A stretch of 64,000 bases of DNA from Gammaproteobacteria bacterium HGW-Gammaproteobacteria-1 (GCA_002840095.1 PGZL01000010.1:78872-142871); one strand, 5' to 3'; shown: positions 43,265 to 53,446, counted from the stretch's first letter. Numbers and translations are program-made. Notes: generated from the sequence alone by a model not told the origin.

Positions 43265-44992
43265 ATGAACCGTATCCGCCTCCCATTGTTCCTGCTGCTG
43301 CTCGTCCCCGTCGTGGCGTGGGGCGCGCTGGCGGTGGAGGTGCGCGTCGAGGGTATCGACGGCGTGCTGCACGACAACGTCATGCAGCGCCTGACCCTGG
43401 CGACCGAGCGCGAGCATCCGCTGCTGGAGGTGTACCGCCTGCGCCGCCTGCACCAGCGCGCCACGGGGGAAATCCGTGAGGCACTGCGTCCCTTCGGCTA
43501 TTACAAGGCCGAAGTGCAGGCGGATCTGACTGAACGCGACGGCGGCTGGTTGGCGCAGTACCGCGTCACGCCGGGACCGCCGGTGCGGGTGCGCGAACTG
43601 ATCCTGGACGTGGAGGGGGCGGCGGCGGCCGACCCCGCCTTTGCCGCCTGGCGCGAGGCCTTCCCGCTGCGGGTGGGCGGCGTGCTGGAGCACGGTCCCT
43701 ACGAACGGGCCAAGCGCGAACTGTTGCAGCTGGCGCGCGATCGCGGCTACTTCGGGGCGCAGCTGCTGCGCCAGGCGCTGGAGGTGACCCTGGCCGACGA
43801 CAGCGCGCGGGTGGTGCTGCACCTGGCGAGCGGGCCGCGCCACGCCTTCGGGCCGATACATTTCGATGCGGTCGGCCTGAACGAGGAGCTGTTGCGGCGC
43901 TACCTCACCTTCGCCAGCGGCGAGCCCTACGACGCCGAGCGGCTGTTCGATCTGCAGCGCGGGCTGGCCGACAGCGACTACTTCGAATTCATCGAGGTGC
44001 GTGCCGAGCCGGAAACCGCCGTGGCGGGACAGGTGCCGGTGGAGGTGCGCCTGCGCCTCAAGCCGGACAACCGCTACACCTTCGGCCTGGGTTACGGCAC
44101 CGACACCGGGCCGCGCATCAGCGTCGGCATGGAGCGGCGCCGGGTCAACCGTGACGGCCACCGCTTCACCGTGGAAACCACCATCTCCGAGGTCCAGTCC
44201 GGCATACGGGGCGTCTACCGCATTCCGCTGTCTCACCCCACCACCGACTTTCTTTCCTTCACCAGCGGCTGGGAGCGCGAGGATCTCGACACCAGCACGC
44301 GCGAAACCATTACCGTCGGCGCCGGGTTCACCCTGATGCTGGCGCGCTGGCAGCGCACCCTGGCGCTTACGGTGCACAACGAGAGTTACGCCGTGGCCGA
44401 CCAGGAGGACACCACCACCCTGGTGCTGCCCAGCGCCAGCTGGCTGCGGGTGGAGGCGGACGACCGTCTGTTCCCTACCCGCGGCTGGCGCCTCGGTGCC
44501 GAACTGCGCGGCGCCAGCGAGACCCTGGGCTCCGACGCCAGCCTGTTGCAAGGCATACTGCGCGCCAAGGCCGTGGTCCCCCTGGCCGGCGGCCGCCTCA
44601 TCACCCGTGTCGATCTGGGCGGTAGCCAGACCCCGGACTTCGAGCGCATCCCGGCCTCGCTGCGCTTTTTCGCCGGCGGCGACAACTCCATCCGCGGCTA
44701 CGCCTACAAATCCCTCGGCCCCACCAACGCCGCCGGCGAAGTGCTGGGCGGTCGCCACCTGCTGGTGATGTCCGCCGAGTACGAGTACTACTTCGGCCCG
44801 CGCTTCGGCAGCGCCGTGTTCTACGACGTGGGCAATGCCTTCGACGACGACGACTTCGTGCTGATGAGGGGCGCCGGCCTGGGCCTGCGCTGGCGTCTGC
44901 CTTTCGGCGCCCTGCGCCTCGACGTCGCCTCGCCGGTGCACGAGGCGCGGCCGGAATGGCGGCTGCACATCACCGTGGGGCCGGATCTGTGA
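43265..44992 (+). CDS. tamA: Translocation and assembly module outer-membrane protein TamA
   Basis: 575 residues of the Omp85 family. Signal peptide (LPLFLLLLVPVVAWGALA), three POTRA domains (about 22-265), then a 16-strand barrel with the Omp85 features TFGLGYGTDTGPRISVGMER, RFFAGGDNSIRGYAYKSLGP (the L6 R/G-G loop) and GAGLGLRWRLPFGALRLDVASP. It works with TamB in delivering outer-membrane proteins or lipids. An ATG at 43238 with a weak AGGA would add 9 residues before the signal peptide; I prefer 43265 but am not certain. tamB follows after a heptamer repeat. Confidence 0.93.
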   Translation: MNRIRLPLFLLLLVPVVAWGALAVEVRVEGIDGVLHDNVMQRLTLATEREHPLLEVYRLRRLHQRATGEIREALRPFGYYKAEVQADLTERDGGWLAQYRVTPGPPVRVRELILDVEGAAAADPAFAAWREAFPLRVGGVLEHGPYERAKRELLQLARDRGYFGAQLLRQALEVTLADDSARVVLHLASGPRHAFGPIHFDAVGLNEELLRRYLTFASGEPYDAERLFDLQRGLADSDYFEFIEVRAEPETAVAGQVPVEVRLRLKPDNRYTFGLGYGTDTGPRISVGMERRRVNRDGHRFTVETTISEVQSGIRGVYRIPLSHPTTDFLSFTSGWEREDLDTSTRETITVGAGFTLMLARWQRTLALTVHNESYAVADQEDTTTLVLPSASWLRVEADDRLFPTRGWRLGAELRGASETLGSDASLLQGILRAKAVVPLAGGRLITRVDLGGSQTPDFERIPASLRFFAGGDNSIRGYAYKSLGPTNAAGEVLGGRHLLVMSAEYEYYFGPRFGSAVFYDVGNAFDDDDFVLMRGAGLGLRWRLPFGALRLDVASPVHEARPEWRLHITVGPDL

Positions 44993-44995
44993 GGC

Positions 44996-45114
44996 GGCAA
45001 GTTGCAAGTCTCACAAGTAGTGCGCTGCGCGCACGGCTGTTTGTTTTCAATAACAGCACGAGCGTGGCGAGTTCATTCACTTGTATCTTGTCACTTGTAT
45101 CTTGCATCTCTGTT
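44996..45114 (-). repeat. ACAAGAT/ACAAGTG heptamer inverted element (copy 5)
   Basis: On the - strand from 45114: AGATGCA, AGATACA, AGTGACA, AGATACA, AGTGAATGAACTCG, CACGCTCGTG, a T/A-rich middle, GTGCGCGCAGCGCAC, then ACTTGTG and ACTTGCA inverse units. Block order equals copies 1 and 4. It separates tamA from tamB. Confidence 0.92.
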
Positions 45115-45134
45115 CCAGCCGCCAGGGGGGCGCC

Positions 45135-48100
45135 ATGAGGTTCAGGCGCCTGCTCCGGTTCATCCCCCTCCTGGTGCTGCTGGCCGCCGGTGCCGCCGCC
45201 TGGTGGCTGCTGGCCACCGAGGCCGGCCTGGCCTGGGCCTGGGGGCGGACCACGGCCGCCCTGGACGGGCGGCTGGCGGCGGGGAAGGTGAGCGGGCGGC
45301 TGCTGGGGCCGCTGCGGCTGGATGACCTGCGCCTGGAACAAAACGGGACACGGCTGACCGTGGACACCCTGGCGCTGGACTGGCGGCCGGGCTGGCTGTT
45401 GGGCGGGCGGCTGGCCCTGCGCGACGTGGTGGCCGAGGGCGTCAGGCTGGAGCTCGCGGCGGCGGAGGGCGTGGACGCCGCCCCGCCCACGGCGCTGATA
45501 TTGCCCCTGGCCCTGGCGGTGGAGGACGGCGTCCTGCGCGACCTCACCCTGTTGCGGCCGGACGCCGCCCCCCTGGCCGTGGACGAGATCACCCTGGCCG
45601 CCCTGTGGCGCGACAGCCGCCTGCGCCTGGCGCCCCTGCGCGCCCGCGGCCCCTGGGGCAGCCTGAGCCTGGACGGCCAGCTAGCCACCGGCCCCGGCAC
45701 GGCCTCGGACCTGGGGGCGCAGTGGGCGCTGACTTTCGACGCCGGGCTGATCGGGCTTCAATCCGGCTCGGCGCTGGAGGTGAGTGGCGATGGCCGCGTC
45801 ACCGGCACCTACGCCGAGCCGCACTTCGAGGCGCATCTGGGCGCGCCTTTCGCCCTCGACGCCGCCGGCAGCGTGGCCTGGCAGGCGGCCCCCCTGCGCT
45901 GGCAGGCCACCCTGGACCTGCCGCCGCTTTCCCTGGCCGCGGTGCAGGCGCAGTGGCCGGCGCTGGAGCTGGGTGGGCGCGCCCGGCTGTCGGGCAGCGG
46001 CACGGACTTCATCCTGGAGGCGGAAGGTGAGGCGGACGAGTCAGGCACGGGACGCTGGGGCTACGCCGGGCGGCTGGTTTACGCCGCCGCCCGCTGGCAA
46101 CTGGAACGGCTGGCCCTGACCCCGCGAGCGGGGAGCGGCGCCGTGGTGCTGTCGGGCCGGTGGGACGGCGGCGCGGCGGAGGCCGGGCTCGAGGCCAGTT
46201 GGAGTGGCTTCAGCCACCCGCTGCTGCCCGGCTGGCGCAGCGACGGCAGCCTCGAGGCCGGCGGCCTGCCGGGCAACTACCGTGGCCGGGCCACGCTGGA
46301 GGCCGCGCGGGAAGACCTGCCGCCGGTGCAGGCAAGCGCCGACTTCGCAGGCAATGCCGACGGCGTGGAATTCCCGGCCCTGACCGGGCAGTGGCTGGAC
46401 GGCGCCTGGCAGGGCGGGGGCGCCGTGGGCTGGCGCGACGGCCTGCACTGGCGCGCGCAGCTGGATGGAACCCACGTCAATCCGGGGCAGCTGGACCCGC
46501 GCTGGGACGGTGCCCTGGACTTCAGCGCCGCGGCCGACGGCAGCCTGCGCGACGGCCGCCCGGCGCTGGAACTGACCCGGCTGCAACTGCGCGGCACCCT
46601 GGCCGGGCGCCCGCTGCGCCTGAACGGTACTGCCCGCCTCGACGATGGACAGCTGGCGGTCTCGCGCCTGGAGCTGCGCAGCGGCAAGGCCCGCCTGTCG
46701 GCCCGGGGCGAGGTGGGCGAGGCCTGGGCCCTGGGCTGGCAGCTGGACGCGGCGGATCTGGCCGGGCTGTGGCCCGGCGCCGCAGGTAGCCTCGGCCTCA
46801 AGGGACGGGTCGACGGTCCGCTGCGGCAACCGCGCCTGCGCCTGGAAGGCGAGGGCAGGGCCCTGGCCTATGCCGGAACCGCGCTGGCCCAGGGGCGGCT
46901 GCGGGCGGACGTCGATTTGGCGGGCGTCCTGCCCTGGGCCGTCGACCTGCAACTACAGGATGCGGCGCGGGGCGAACAGCGGCTGGAAACGGCACGCCTG
47001 CGCCTGGACGGCAGTGCGGCGCGGCACGAACTTCGCCTGGACGCGGGCCTGGCCGGCGGCGGCACCCTGGCCGTCCGCGCCCACGGCGCCTGGACCGGAA
47101 CACGCTGGGAGGGGGAATTGTCCAGCGGGCGCCTGGCGCTGCCGGCGCTGGGCACCTGGCAGGCGGCACCGGCGCGGCTGGCGTGGTGGCGGGGCGGCGG
47201 CACGCTGCAGCCCTGGTGCTGGCAGGGGCAGGGCGGCAAGGTCAGCCGATCCCATGCCTGTGCCGACGTCACCGCCGAGGCCGGGGCCTGGCAGGCCACC
47301 GCCGCACTGGCCGGCATCCCCCTGGACCTGCTGGAGCCGTGGCTGCCGCGCTCGGACATCGCCCTCAGCGGCAGCGCCGGCGGTGCGGTGGCGGCGGAGG
47401 GGGAAGAGGCGCGCATGACCGCCCTGACCGCCCGCCTGGCGGTGGCCGACGGCCGCCTGCTCTACCGCCTGCCCGACGGGGCGGTGGACAGCGCCCTGCG
47501 CACCCTGCGCCTGGACGTGGACGGCGATGCCGCCGGCCTCGCCGCCCGGCTGGAGGCGGAGGCCGCCGACGGCGGCCGCATGACGGCCCGCGTCGCCCTG
47601 CCGGGCTGGATGCCGGGCCTGCCCCTGACCGATGCCCAGCCGGTGCAGGGCCGCCTCGATCTGGAAGCCGATCGGCTGGACTGGCTCACCTACCTGGAGC
47701 CCAACCTGCTGCGTCCAGAGGGGCGTTTGCAGATGCACCTGAACCTGGCCGGCAGCGTGGGCGATCCGGCCCTGACCGGCGATTTGGCGCTGCGCGAGGG
47801 CGCGGTGCTGTTGCCGGCCGCCGGCACCCGCCTCGATGAAATCTCCCTGGAGGGGCACTCCGCCGACGGCCGCAGCCTGACCCTGAGCGGCAGCGCCCGC
47901 TCCGGTCCGGGCCGCCTGGCGGTCGGCGGGCGGCTGGTCTCCGAGCGTCTCGGCCGCTGGCGCGCCGAGGTGACGCTCAAGGGCGAACAGTTCGAGCTGC
48001 TGCGCCTGGTGCAGGCCCGCGCCCTGGTCTCCCCCGACCTCAAGGTGGTGCTGGAGTGGGGCCGGGAGCCGGGCCAGCCCAGGGCCGACGCCGGCGGCAT

Positions 48101-48938
48101 CCGCGTCGCGGTCAGCGGCCAGCTCACCGTGCCGCAGGCGGACATCAACCTGCCGCGCCTGCCCACGGTGGTCGAGGTGTCGCCGGACGAGGTCATCGTC
48201 GACGCGGTCGAGGAGGAGGCCGCGCTGCGCCGCTGGCGCCTGGTGCTGGACCTGCGCCTGGTCGCCGGCGAGCGGGTGCGCCTGGAGGGCTACGGCTTTT
48301 CCGGCCGCCTGGCCGGGGCGGTGGCGCTGCGCGGCGAAACGCCGGGCCTGACCCGCGCCCAGGGCGAGCTCAACATCCACGACGGCCGCTACGAGGCCTA
48401 CGGCCAGAAGCTGGTGGTGGAGCGCGGCCGCCTGCTGTTCGTGGACAGCCCGCCGGACAATCCCGGCCTGGACATCCGCGCCGTGCGGCCCCTGCCCGAT
48501 CCGGACCAGGTGGTGGGGGTCGAGGTGGGCGGTCGGCTCAAGGACCCGCGCCTGCGCCTGTTCTCGGTCCCGGTGCTGGAGGAGAGCGAGGCCCTGTCCT
48601 GGCTGGTGCTGGGGCGGCCCCTCACCGCCACCTCCCGCACCGAGGCCGACGCCCTCTACCGCGCCGCCTTCGCCCTGGGCGGCGAGCGGGCCGCCCGCGG
48701 CATCGCCCTGCAATTCGGCCTGGACGAGGTGAGCCTGGAACAGGGCAGCGGCAGCGGCGAGGCCGCCGTGGTGCTGGGCAAGTACCTCAGCCCGCGTCTA
48801 TACCTTCAGTATGCGGTGGGCCTGTGGGATACCGCGAACCGGTTGCGGCTGCGCTATCAGCTGTCCTCCCACTGGAGCCTGAAGATGGAGCAGGGCGAGC
48901 AGAGCGGCGCCGACCTGTTCTACGTCATCGAGCGCTAG
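45135..48938 (+). CDS. tamB: Translocation and assembly module protein TamB
   Basis: A 1267-residue inner-membrane-anchored periplasmic AsmA/DUF490 protein. N-terminal signal anchor (about 8-26, FIPLLVLLAAGAAAWWLL), then a very long beta-rich region of repeated LRLDG/GRL segments that forms the lipid-conducting groove, and the conserved C-terminal domain: LTRAQGELNIHDGRYEAYGQ, PDQVVGVEVGGRLKDPRLRLFS, EALSWLVLGRPL, YLQYAVGLWD and LKMEQGEQSGADLFYVIER. The start ATG 45135 follows GGGGGG. It is the partner of tamA directly upstream. Confidence 0.95.
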   Translation: MRFRRLLRFIPLLVLLAAGAAAWWLLATEAGLAWAWGRTTAALDGRLAAGKVSGRLLGPLRLDDLRLEQNGTRLTVDTLALDWRPGWLLGGRLALRDVVAEGVRLELAAAEGVDAAPPTALILPLALAVEDGVLRDLTLLRPDAAPLAVDEITLAALWRDSRLRLAPLRARGPWGSLSLDGQLATGPGTASDLGAQWALTFDAGLIGLQSGSALEVSGDGRVTGTYAEPHFEAHLGAPFALDAAGSVAWQAAPLRWQATLDLPPLSLAAVQAQWPALELGGRARLSGSGTDFILEAEGEADESGTGRWGYAGRLVYAAARWQLERLALTPRAGSGAVVLSGRWDGGAAEAGLEASWSGFSHPLLPGWRSDGSLEAGGLPGNYRGRATLEAAREDLPPVQASADFAGNADGVEFPALTGQWLDGAWQGGGAVGWRDGLHWRAQLDGTHVNPGQLDPRWDGALDFSAAADGSLRDGRPALELTRLQLRGTLAGRPLRLNGTARLDDGQLAVSRLELRSGKARLSARGEVGEAWALGWQLDAADLAGLWPGAAGSLGLKGRVDGPLRQPRLRLEGEGRALAYAGTALAQGRLRADVDLAGVLPWAVDLQLQDAARGEQRLETARLRLDGSAARHELRLDAGLAGGGTLAVRAHGAWTGTRWEGELSSGRLALPALGTWQAAPARLAWWRGGGTLQPWCWQGQGGKVSRSHACADVTAEAGAWQATAALAGIPLDLLEPWLPRSDIALSGSAGGAVAAEGEEARMTALTARLAVADGRLLYRLPDGAVDSALRTLRLDVDGDAAGLAARLEAEAADGGRMTARVALPGWMPGLPLTDAQPVQGRLDLEADRLDWLTYLEPNLLRPEGRLQMHLNLAGSVGDPALTGDLALREGAVLLPAAGTRLDEISLEGHSADGRSLTLSGSARSGPGRLAVGGRLVSERLGRWRAEVTLKGEQFELLRLVQARALVSPDLKVVLEWGREPGQPRADAGGIRVAVSGQLTVPQADINLPRLPTVVEVSPDEVIVDAVEEEAALRRWRLVLDLRLVAGERVRLEGYGFSGRLAGAVALRGETPGLTRAQGELNIHDGRYEAYGQKLVVERGRLLFVDSPPDNPGLDIRAVRPLPDPDQVVGVEVGGRLKDPRLRLFSVPVLEESEALSWLVLGRPLTATSRTEADALYRAAFALGGERAARGIALQFGLDEVSLEQGSGSGEAAVVLGKYLSPRLYLQYAVGLWDTANRLRLRYQLSSHWSLKMEQGEQSGADLFYVIER

Positions 48939-49075
48939 CGGTGCCTGCATTTGTGAGGCATATCCCGACATCGGTGGGCGCCGTGAGCTAAAATCATCTT
49001 GGAGAGAAAATCCAAGTATGTGTTAAAGTTACAGCCATAACTTGTCGTAATGGATTAGGTTTGGTCTGTATCTTT

Positions 49076-49822
49076 ATGGAAAGAGTGTCACGGGTAATGG
49101 AACAGGGCATGCCGACAGCATTGCGTGGTGCCACCCAGCCCCTGGGCCGGGCGGCGGGCCATGCCGCGCCGGTGCGACAGATCCTGGTCATCAACGCCAA
49201 GGGCGGTTGCGGCAAGACCACCATCGCCACCAACCTGGCCAGCTACTACGCCCGCCAGGGCCGCGGCACGGTGCTCATCGACCACGACCCGCAGGGTTCC
49301 TCCATGCAGTGGCTGTCCTTGCGCAGCAAGGAGGCCAAGCCGATCCACGGCGTGTCCGCCCACCGTCCGGTGGTGTCCGGCGTCACCCGCTCCTTCCTGC
49401 TGCGCATTCCCGACGGTGCCGAACGCGTGGTGCTCGACGCCCCTGCCGGCGTGCAGGGTCACCAGCTCATCGAACTGATGCGCGAGATCGATGCCATCCT
49501 GATCCCGGTGCTGCCCTCGCCCATCGACATCCATGCCGCCTCGCGCTTCGTCCAGGATCTCCTGCTGGTGGCCAAGGTACGGGCGCGCAACATCCGCGTC
49601 GGCGTGGTGGCAAACCGCGTACGCGAGAACACCAAGGTCTACCAGTCGCTGGAAAAATTCCTCAACTCCCTCAACATCCCCTTCGTCGCCCGTCTGCGCG
49701 ATACCCAGAACTACGTGCGCGCCGCCGAAACCGGTGTCGGCGTACACGACATCAAACGCTCCGGCGCCGCGCAGGACCAGAGGCAATGGGAAGCACTGAT
49801 CCGCTGGCTGGAACAGGGCTGA
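49076..49822 (+). CDS. ParA-family ATPase (orphan)
   Basis: 248 residues. Deviant Walker A NAKGGCGKTTIATNLASYYA, switch DHDPQGSSMQWL, then VLDAPAG, ILIPVLPSPIDIHAASRF and VVANRVRENTKVYQSLEKFL. This is the MinD/ParA fold in the short, cargo-positioning group without an N-terminal HTH. The start is uncertain: ATG 49076 or 49097, neither with a strong ribosome site. No ParB gene is adjacent, so it is probably not the chromosome segregation pair. A promoter-like AT-rich stretch lies at 48990-49060. A 101-bp tandem array follows at 49876. Confidence 0.85.
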   Translation: MERVSRVMEQGMPTALRGATQPLGRAAGHAAPVRQILVINAKGGCGKTTIATNLASYYARQGRGTVLIDHDPQGSSMQWLSLRSKEAKPIHGVSAHRPVVSGVTRSFLLRIPDGAERVVLDAPAGVQGHQLIELMREIDAILIPVLPSPIDIHAASRFVQDLLLVAKVRARNIRVGVVANRVRENTKVYQSLEKFLNSLNIPFVARLRDTQNYVRAAETGVGVHDIKRSGAAQDQRQWEALIRWLEQG

Positions 49823-49842
49823 TCCCTTTGTCGTGCCGGAAA

Positions 49843-49872
49843 CGATGGGTTTCGCTGTCTACCCATCCTGCG
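49843..49872. repeat. Palindrome CGATGGGTTTCGC...TCTACCCATCCTGCG
   Basis: A short copy of the GATGGGT/ACCCATC family also present at 32240 and 63834; it immediately precedes the 101-bp array. Confidence 0.8.
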
Positions 49873-49875
49873 CCT

Positions 49876-50280
49876 GACAAGCTTGCACGCAGAAACAACA
49901 TCTCAGACAAGATTCACAAGATGATGCAGGATGAACAGGATTTCTTCGGTCTTGTTCATCTCGCCGTGAGGCGTCCGACAAGCTTGCACGCAGAAACAAC
50001 ATCTCAGACAAGATTCACAAGATGACGCAGGATGAACAGGATTTCTTCGGTCTTGTTCATCTCGCCGTGAGGCGTCCGACAAGCTTTCACGTAGAAACAA
50101 CATCTCAGACGAAATTCACAAGATGATGCAGGATGAACAGGATTTCTTCGGTCTTGTTCATCTCGCCGTGAGGCGTCCGACAAGCTTGCATGCAGAAACA
50201 ACATCTCAGACAAGATTCACAAGATGATGCAGGATGAACAATATTTCTCCAGTCTCGTTCATCTTGAGAAATCTTGTCCA
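49876..50280. repeat. Four tandem copies of a 101-bp unit
   Basis: Units start at 49876, 49977, 50078 and 50179, an exact 101-base period. Copies 1-3 differ by few bases (for example GCTTGCACGC versus GCTTTCACGT); the second half of copy 4 has diverged. Each unit contains GATGAACAGGA...TCTTGTTCATC, which can form a hairpin, and a short GATTCACAAGATGATGCAGG stretch. No spacers occur, so it is not CRISPR. Short reading frames inside only echo the repeat. Nothing else is seen from 50281 to 50365. Confidence 0.95.
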
Positions 50281-50365
50281 TCTTGTCAGCGCAGCCGTCC
50301 TTGAATGGCGGTGCACCGGTCGACGCAGTGAACCCCGGCAAGGGGAAGGCGGAGACCTGCGCGGT

Positions 50366-53164
50366 CTAGCTTGATGTGCGCGACAGCTGCGCTTCGAATT
50401 CATCGCGCGGCAGCGGCCGGCCGAACAGATAGCCCTGGAAGGCGTTGCAGCCGTGGCGGTGGAGGAATTGCCGCTGCGCCTCGGTTTCCACGCCTTCGGC
50501 GACGGTGTCGAGGCCGAGGCTGTGGGCCATGGCGATGATGGCGCGGACGATGGCATCGTCGTTGCTGTCGATGGTGATGTCGCGCACGAAGGATTGATCG
50601 ATCTTCAGTTCGTCCAGCGGCAGGCGGCGCAGGTAGGCGAGGGACGAATAGCCGGTGCCGAAGTCGTCGAGGGAGAAGCGGCAGCCCAGCGCCTTGAGGG
50701 CGCTCATCTTGCGGACGGTGTCGTCGATGTCGTCCAGTACCAGGGTTTCCGTCAGTTCCAGTTTCAGTCGCGAGGGATCGGCGCCGCTGTGCTGCAGCGT
50801 GGCGCGTACCTGTTCCACAAACTCCGGGTGACGGAACTGGCGGGCGCTGATGTTGACCGCCAGTTTCAGATTGCGGCAGATGGCATGATCTTCCCATTGC
50901 CTGAGTTGGGTGCACGCGGTTTCCAGCACCCACCGGCCAATGGGCAGGATCAGGCCGGTCTCCTCCGCCAGGGGCACGAACTCGGACGGTCCGATGGCGC
51001 CGCGCCCGGGGTGGGTCCAGCGCAGCAGGGCCTCGGCGCCGCGCAGCCTGCCGTCGCTGTCCAGCTGGATCTGGTAATGCAGGGCGAACTGCTGCTGCTC
51101 CAGGGCCTGGCGCAAATCGACCTCCATTTCGGCCCGCTGTTCCACCGCCGCCTGCATGGCCGGATCGAAAAAACGGATGGTGTTGCGTCCGGCGGACTTG
51201 GCCTGGTACATGGCGAGGTCGGCGCGTTTGAGCAGTTCCTCGCTGCTTTCGCGGTGGCCGAGAAACAGGCTGACGCCGATGCTGGGGCTGCTGTGGTGCT
51301 GACGGCCGCGCAGCAGGTAGGGCTGGTTGACGGCGGCGAAGATCTTTTCGCCCACCGCTTCGGCCTGGGCGGCGGCATGGGAAAGTTCGCTGTTCAGGTC
51401 GTCCAGCAGCACCACGAATTCATCGCCGCCGAGCCGGGCCACGGTGTCACCTTCGCGCACGCAGCCTTGCAGCCGCTGCGCCACTTCCGTCAGCAGCATG
51501 TCACCGACCACGTGGCCCTGGGTGTCGTTGAGAGTCTTGAAGTTGTCCAGGTCGATGAACAGCAGGGCGCCGTGGCGTCCGCTGCGGTTGCTGCCGGCGA
51601 GCGAGTGTTGCAGGCGATCCAGCAGCAGGCGGCGATTGGGCAGGCCGGTGAGCGGGTCGTAGAAGGCCAGGTGGCGGATACGCTCTTCCGCCTCCTTGCG
51701 TTCGGTGATGTCGGAGTAGGTGCCGACGTAGTGGGTGAGCCGGCCCTCGCTGTCGGTGACGGCGGTGATGGTGAGCCACACCGGGTAGATTTCGCCGCCC
51801 TTGCGCCGGTTCCAGATTTCGCCCTGCCAGTAGCCGTCGTTGTTCAGGGCCTCCCACATGGTGCGGTAGTACTCGGCGTCGTGGCGCCCGGATTTGAGCA
51901 GGCCCACCATGCGGCCGATGACCTCGTCGGTGCCGTAGCCGGTCTGCTCGGTGAAGGCGGCGTTGACGCGCAGGATGATGCCGTCGGCATCGGCCACCAG
52001 CATGCCTTCCTGCGATTCGAAGGTGATGGCGGCGATGCGCAGCTCCTGTTCGCTTTGCCGCCGCGCGCTGATGTCGCGGCCGATGATCACCATGGCCTTG
52101 CGCTGGCCGTCCGGCTGGAACAGCGGCATCTTGCGCACCTCGAAGGTGTAGGCGTCGCCGTCTTCCGCACCCACCTGCTCCTCGAACAGCATCAAGTCGC
52201 CGGCCTGCCAGGCGCGTTCGTCGTCGTCCAGGCAGGACTCATGGGCGGCGCGGAAGGCGGGGCGTGCCGCGGCCAGTTCGCTGTCGGTGCGTCCCTGCCA
52301 GGCGCAGCCGTGCAGCTGGAACAGCTGCTTCGCGGCCTCGTTGGTGACCAGCCAGCGGCCGGCGCCGTCCTTGAAGAAGATGGCGTCGGGGATCGCCTCG
52401 ATCAGTGCGGTGAGCTGGTCGTTGATGACGACGATCTTCTCGTCGGAGTGTTTGTGTTCGACGGCGAGTACCGCCAGGCGGGTGACCATGTCGAAGTGAT
52501 CCTGTTCCTCGCCGCTGGGCTCGGCGCCGTTGCGGCGGCACAGCAGCAACACGCCCAGCGGCGGCCCCTCGTGGGGCCAGAGCGGTTGCGACCAGCAGGT
52601 GCGCATGCCGCTGGCGGCGGCGAACTCCCGCAGCGGGGCCGGCGTGTCGACGGCGCCCCAGTCGGCGATGTTGCGCGGCACCGCCAGGAACCCGGTGAGG
52701 GCGGGCGTGCCGAAGTCGGCCGCGCGCAGCGGCTGGAGGCTGTGCGGCGGGAGGCTGGGGGCGACGCAGTCGTCGACGCGCCGGCCGTCCCGGTCCAGGA
52801 GGAGAAAGGCGCAGAGGACTTCGGGATGGCGGTGCTCGAAGCGTTCGACCAGGGTGGTGAGGATGTCCGCCAGGGGCAGGCGGTGGCCGATGCTGTCGAG
52901 GACGGAGTTCTGCAGCGCCAGCTTCCAGGCGCGCTCGGTGACCAGCTGTTCCTGTTCGGCTTGGGCCAGTTCCAGCCGCCGTTTCAGTACCGCCACGTGG
53001 CCCAGCAGCAGCCCGAACAGGATGGCCACGACGGTGGGCAGCACGAAGAAGCGCCAGTTGGGATGGGTGATGAAAAATACCGTCTGCAGGGTGGCGACCA
53101 GCAGGATCACCGCCAGCGCCAGCAGCAGATACTTCAGGTATACCCCCATCTCCCTAGGCCGCAT
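50366..53164 (-). CDS. Membrane GAF-PAS-PAS-GGDEF-EAL protein
   Basis: 932 residues. Two N-terminal helices (about 10-32 and 37-58) with a minimal periplasmic loop; then a coiled linker, a GAF-like domain (about 80-235), two PAS domains (about 250-370 and 380-495), GGDEF (LGGDEF, I-site REGD) and EAL (AEALLRW, NISARQF, ELTET, DDFGTGYSS, LKIDQSF, VAEGVETE). Both catalytic sets appear complete. The start ATG at 53164 follows GGGAGGGG by 4 bases, which decides it over the longer frame. It is alone, with a 282-base gap upstream (53165-53446) in which I see no gene. Confidence 0.93.
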   Translation of the reverse strand: MRPREMGVYLKYLLLALAVILLVATLQTVFFITHPNWRFFVLPTVVAILFGLLLGHVAVLKRRLELAQAEQEQLVTERAWKLALQNSVLDSIGHRLPLADILTTLVERFEHRHPEVLCAFLLLDRDGRRVDDCVAPSLPPHSLQPLRAADFGTPALTGFLAVPRNIADWGAVDTPAPLREFAAASGMRTCWSQPLWPHEGPPLGVLLLCRRNGAEPSGEEQDHFDMVTRLAVLAVEHKHSDEKIVVINDQLTALIEAIPDAIFFKDGAGRWLVTNEAAKQLFQLHGCAWQGRTDSELAAARPAFRAAHESCLDDDERAWQAGDLMLFEEQVGAEDGDAYTFEVRKMPLFQPDGQRKAMVIIGRDISARRQSEQELRIAAITFESQEGMLVADADGIILRVNAAFTEQTGYGTDEVIGRMVGLLKSGRHDAEYYRTMWEALNNDGYWQGEIWNRRKGGEIYPVWLTITAVTDSEGRLTHYVGTYSDITERKEAEERIRHLAFYDPLTGLPNRRLLLDRLQHSLAGSNRSGRHGALLFIDLDNFKTLNDTQGHVVGDMLLTEVAQRLQGCVREGDTVARLGGDEFVVLLDDLNSELSHAAAQAEAVGEKIFAAVNQPYLLRGRQHHSSPSIGVSLFLGHRESSEELLKRADLAMYQAKSAGRNTIRFFDPAMQAAVEQRAEMEVDLRQALEQQQFALHYQIQLDSDGRLRGAEALLRWTHPGRGAIGPSEFVPLAEETGLILPIGRWVLETACTQLRQWEDHAICRNLKLAVNISARQFRHPEFVEQVRATLQHSGADPSRLKLELTETLVLDDIDDTVRKMSALKALGCRFSLDDFGTGYSSLAYLRRLPLDELKIDQSFVRDITIDSNDDAIVRAIIAMAHSLGLDTVAEGVETEAQRQFLHRHGCNAFQGYLFGRPLPRDEFEAQLSRTSS

Positions 53165-53446
53165 GGTTCCCCTCCCTATACGGAATAACTGTACCTGAAA
53201 ACGCAGGGATAAGGGCACGGAAAAACCAGGCCGGCGAACCCGGCGAGCACGGCGCAGCGGGATAACGACTGGAACCTAACTCAAAAATCCAAAGCGCAAG
53301 GACCTGGCCACAGGGAGCACAGGGATGGCCCGTGTTCCCGGTGGATTTCTTGTTTTGTTTTCGAATGGCTTCTACAGGTGCCGTGTTCCCCCGCAGCTAT
53401 GTCTTAGTCCTGCCCCGATGATTGCAGCAGGTTCCGCAGCTGCGGT

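Noticed and set aside
49876..50280. CRISPR array
   Set aside because: The 101-bp units are directly adjacent, without unique spacers, and no cas gene is near. The heptamer arrays are excluded for the same reason.
49903..50556. Overlapping short reading frames in the 101-bp array (repeating an SDASRRDEQDRRNPVHPASS-like peptide)
   Set aside because: They exist only because the repeat unit happens to lack stops in one frame; no ribosome sites and no homology recognised.
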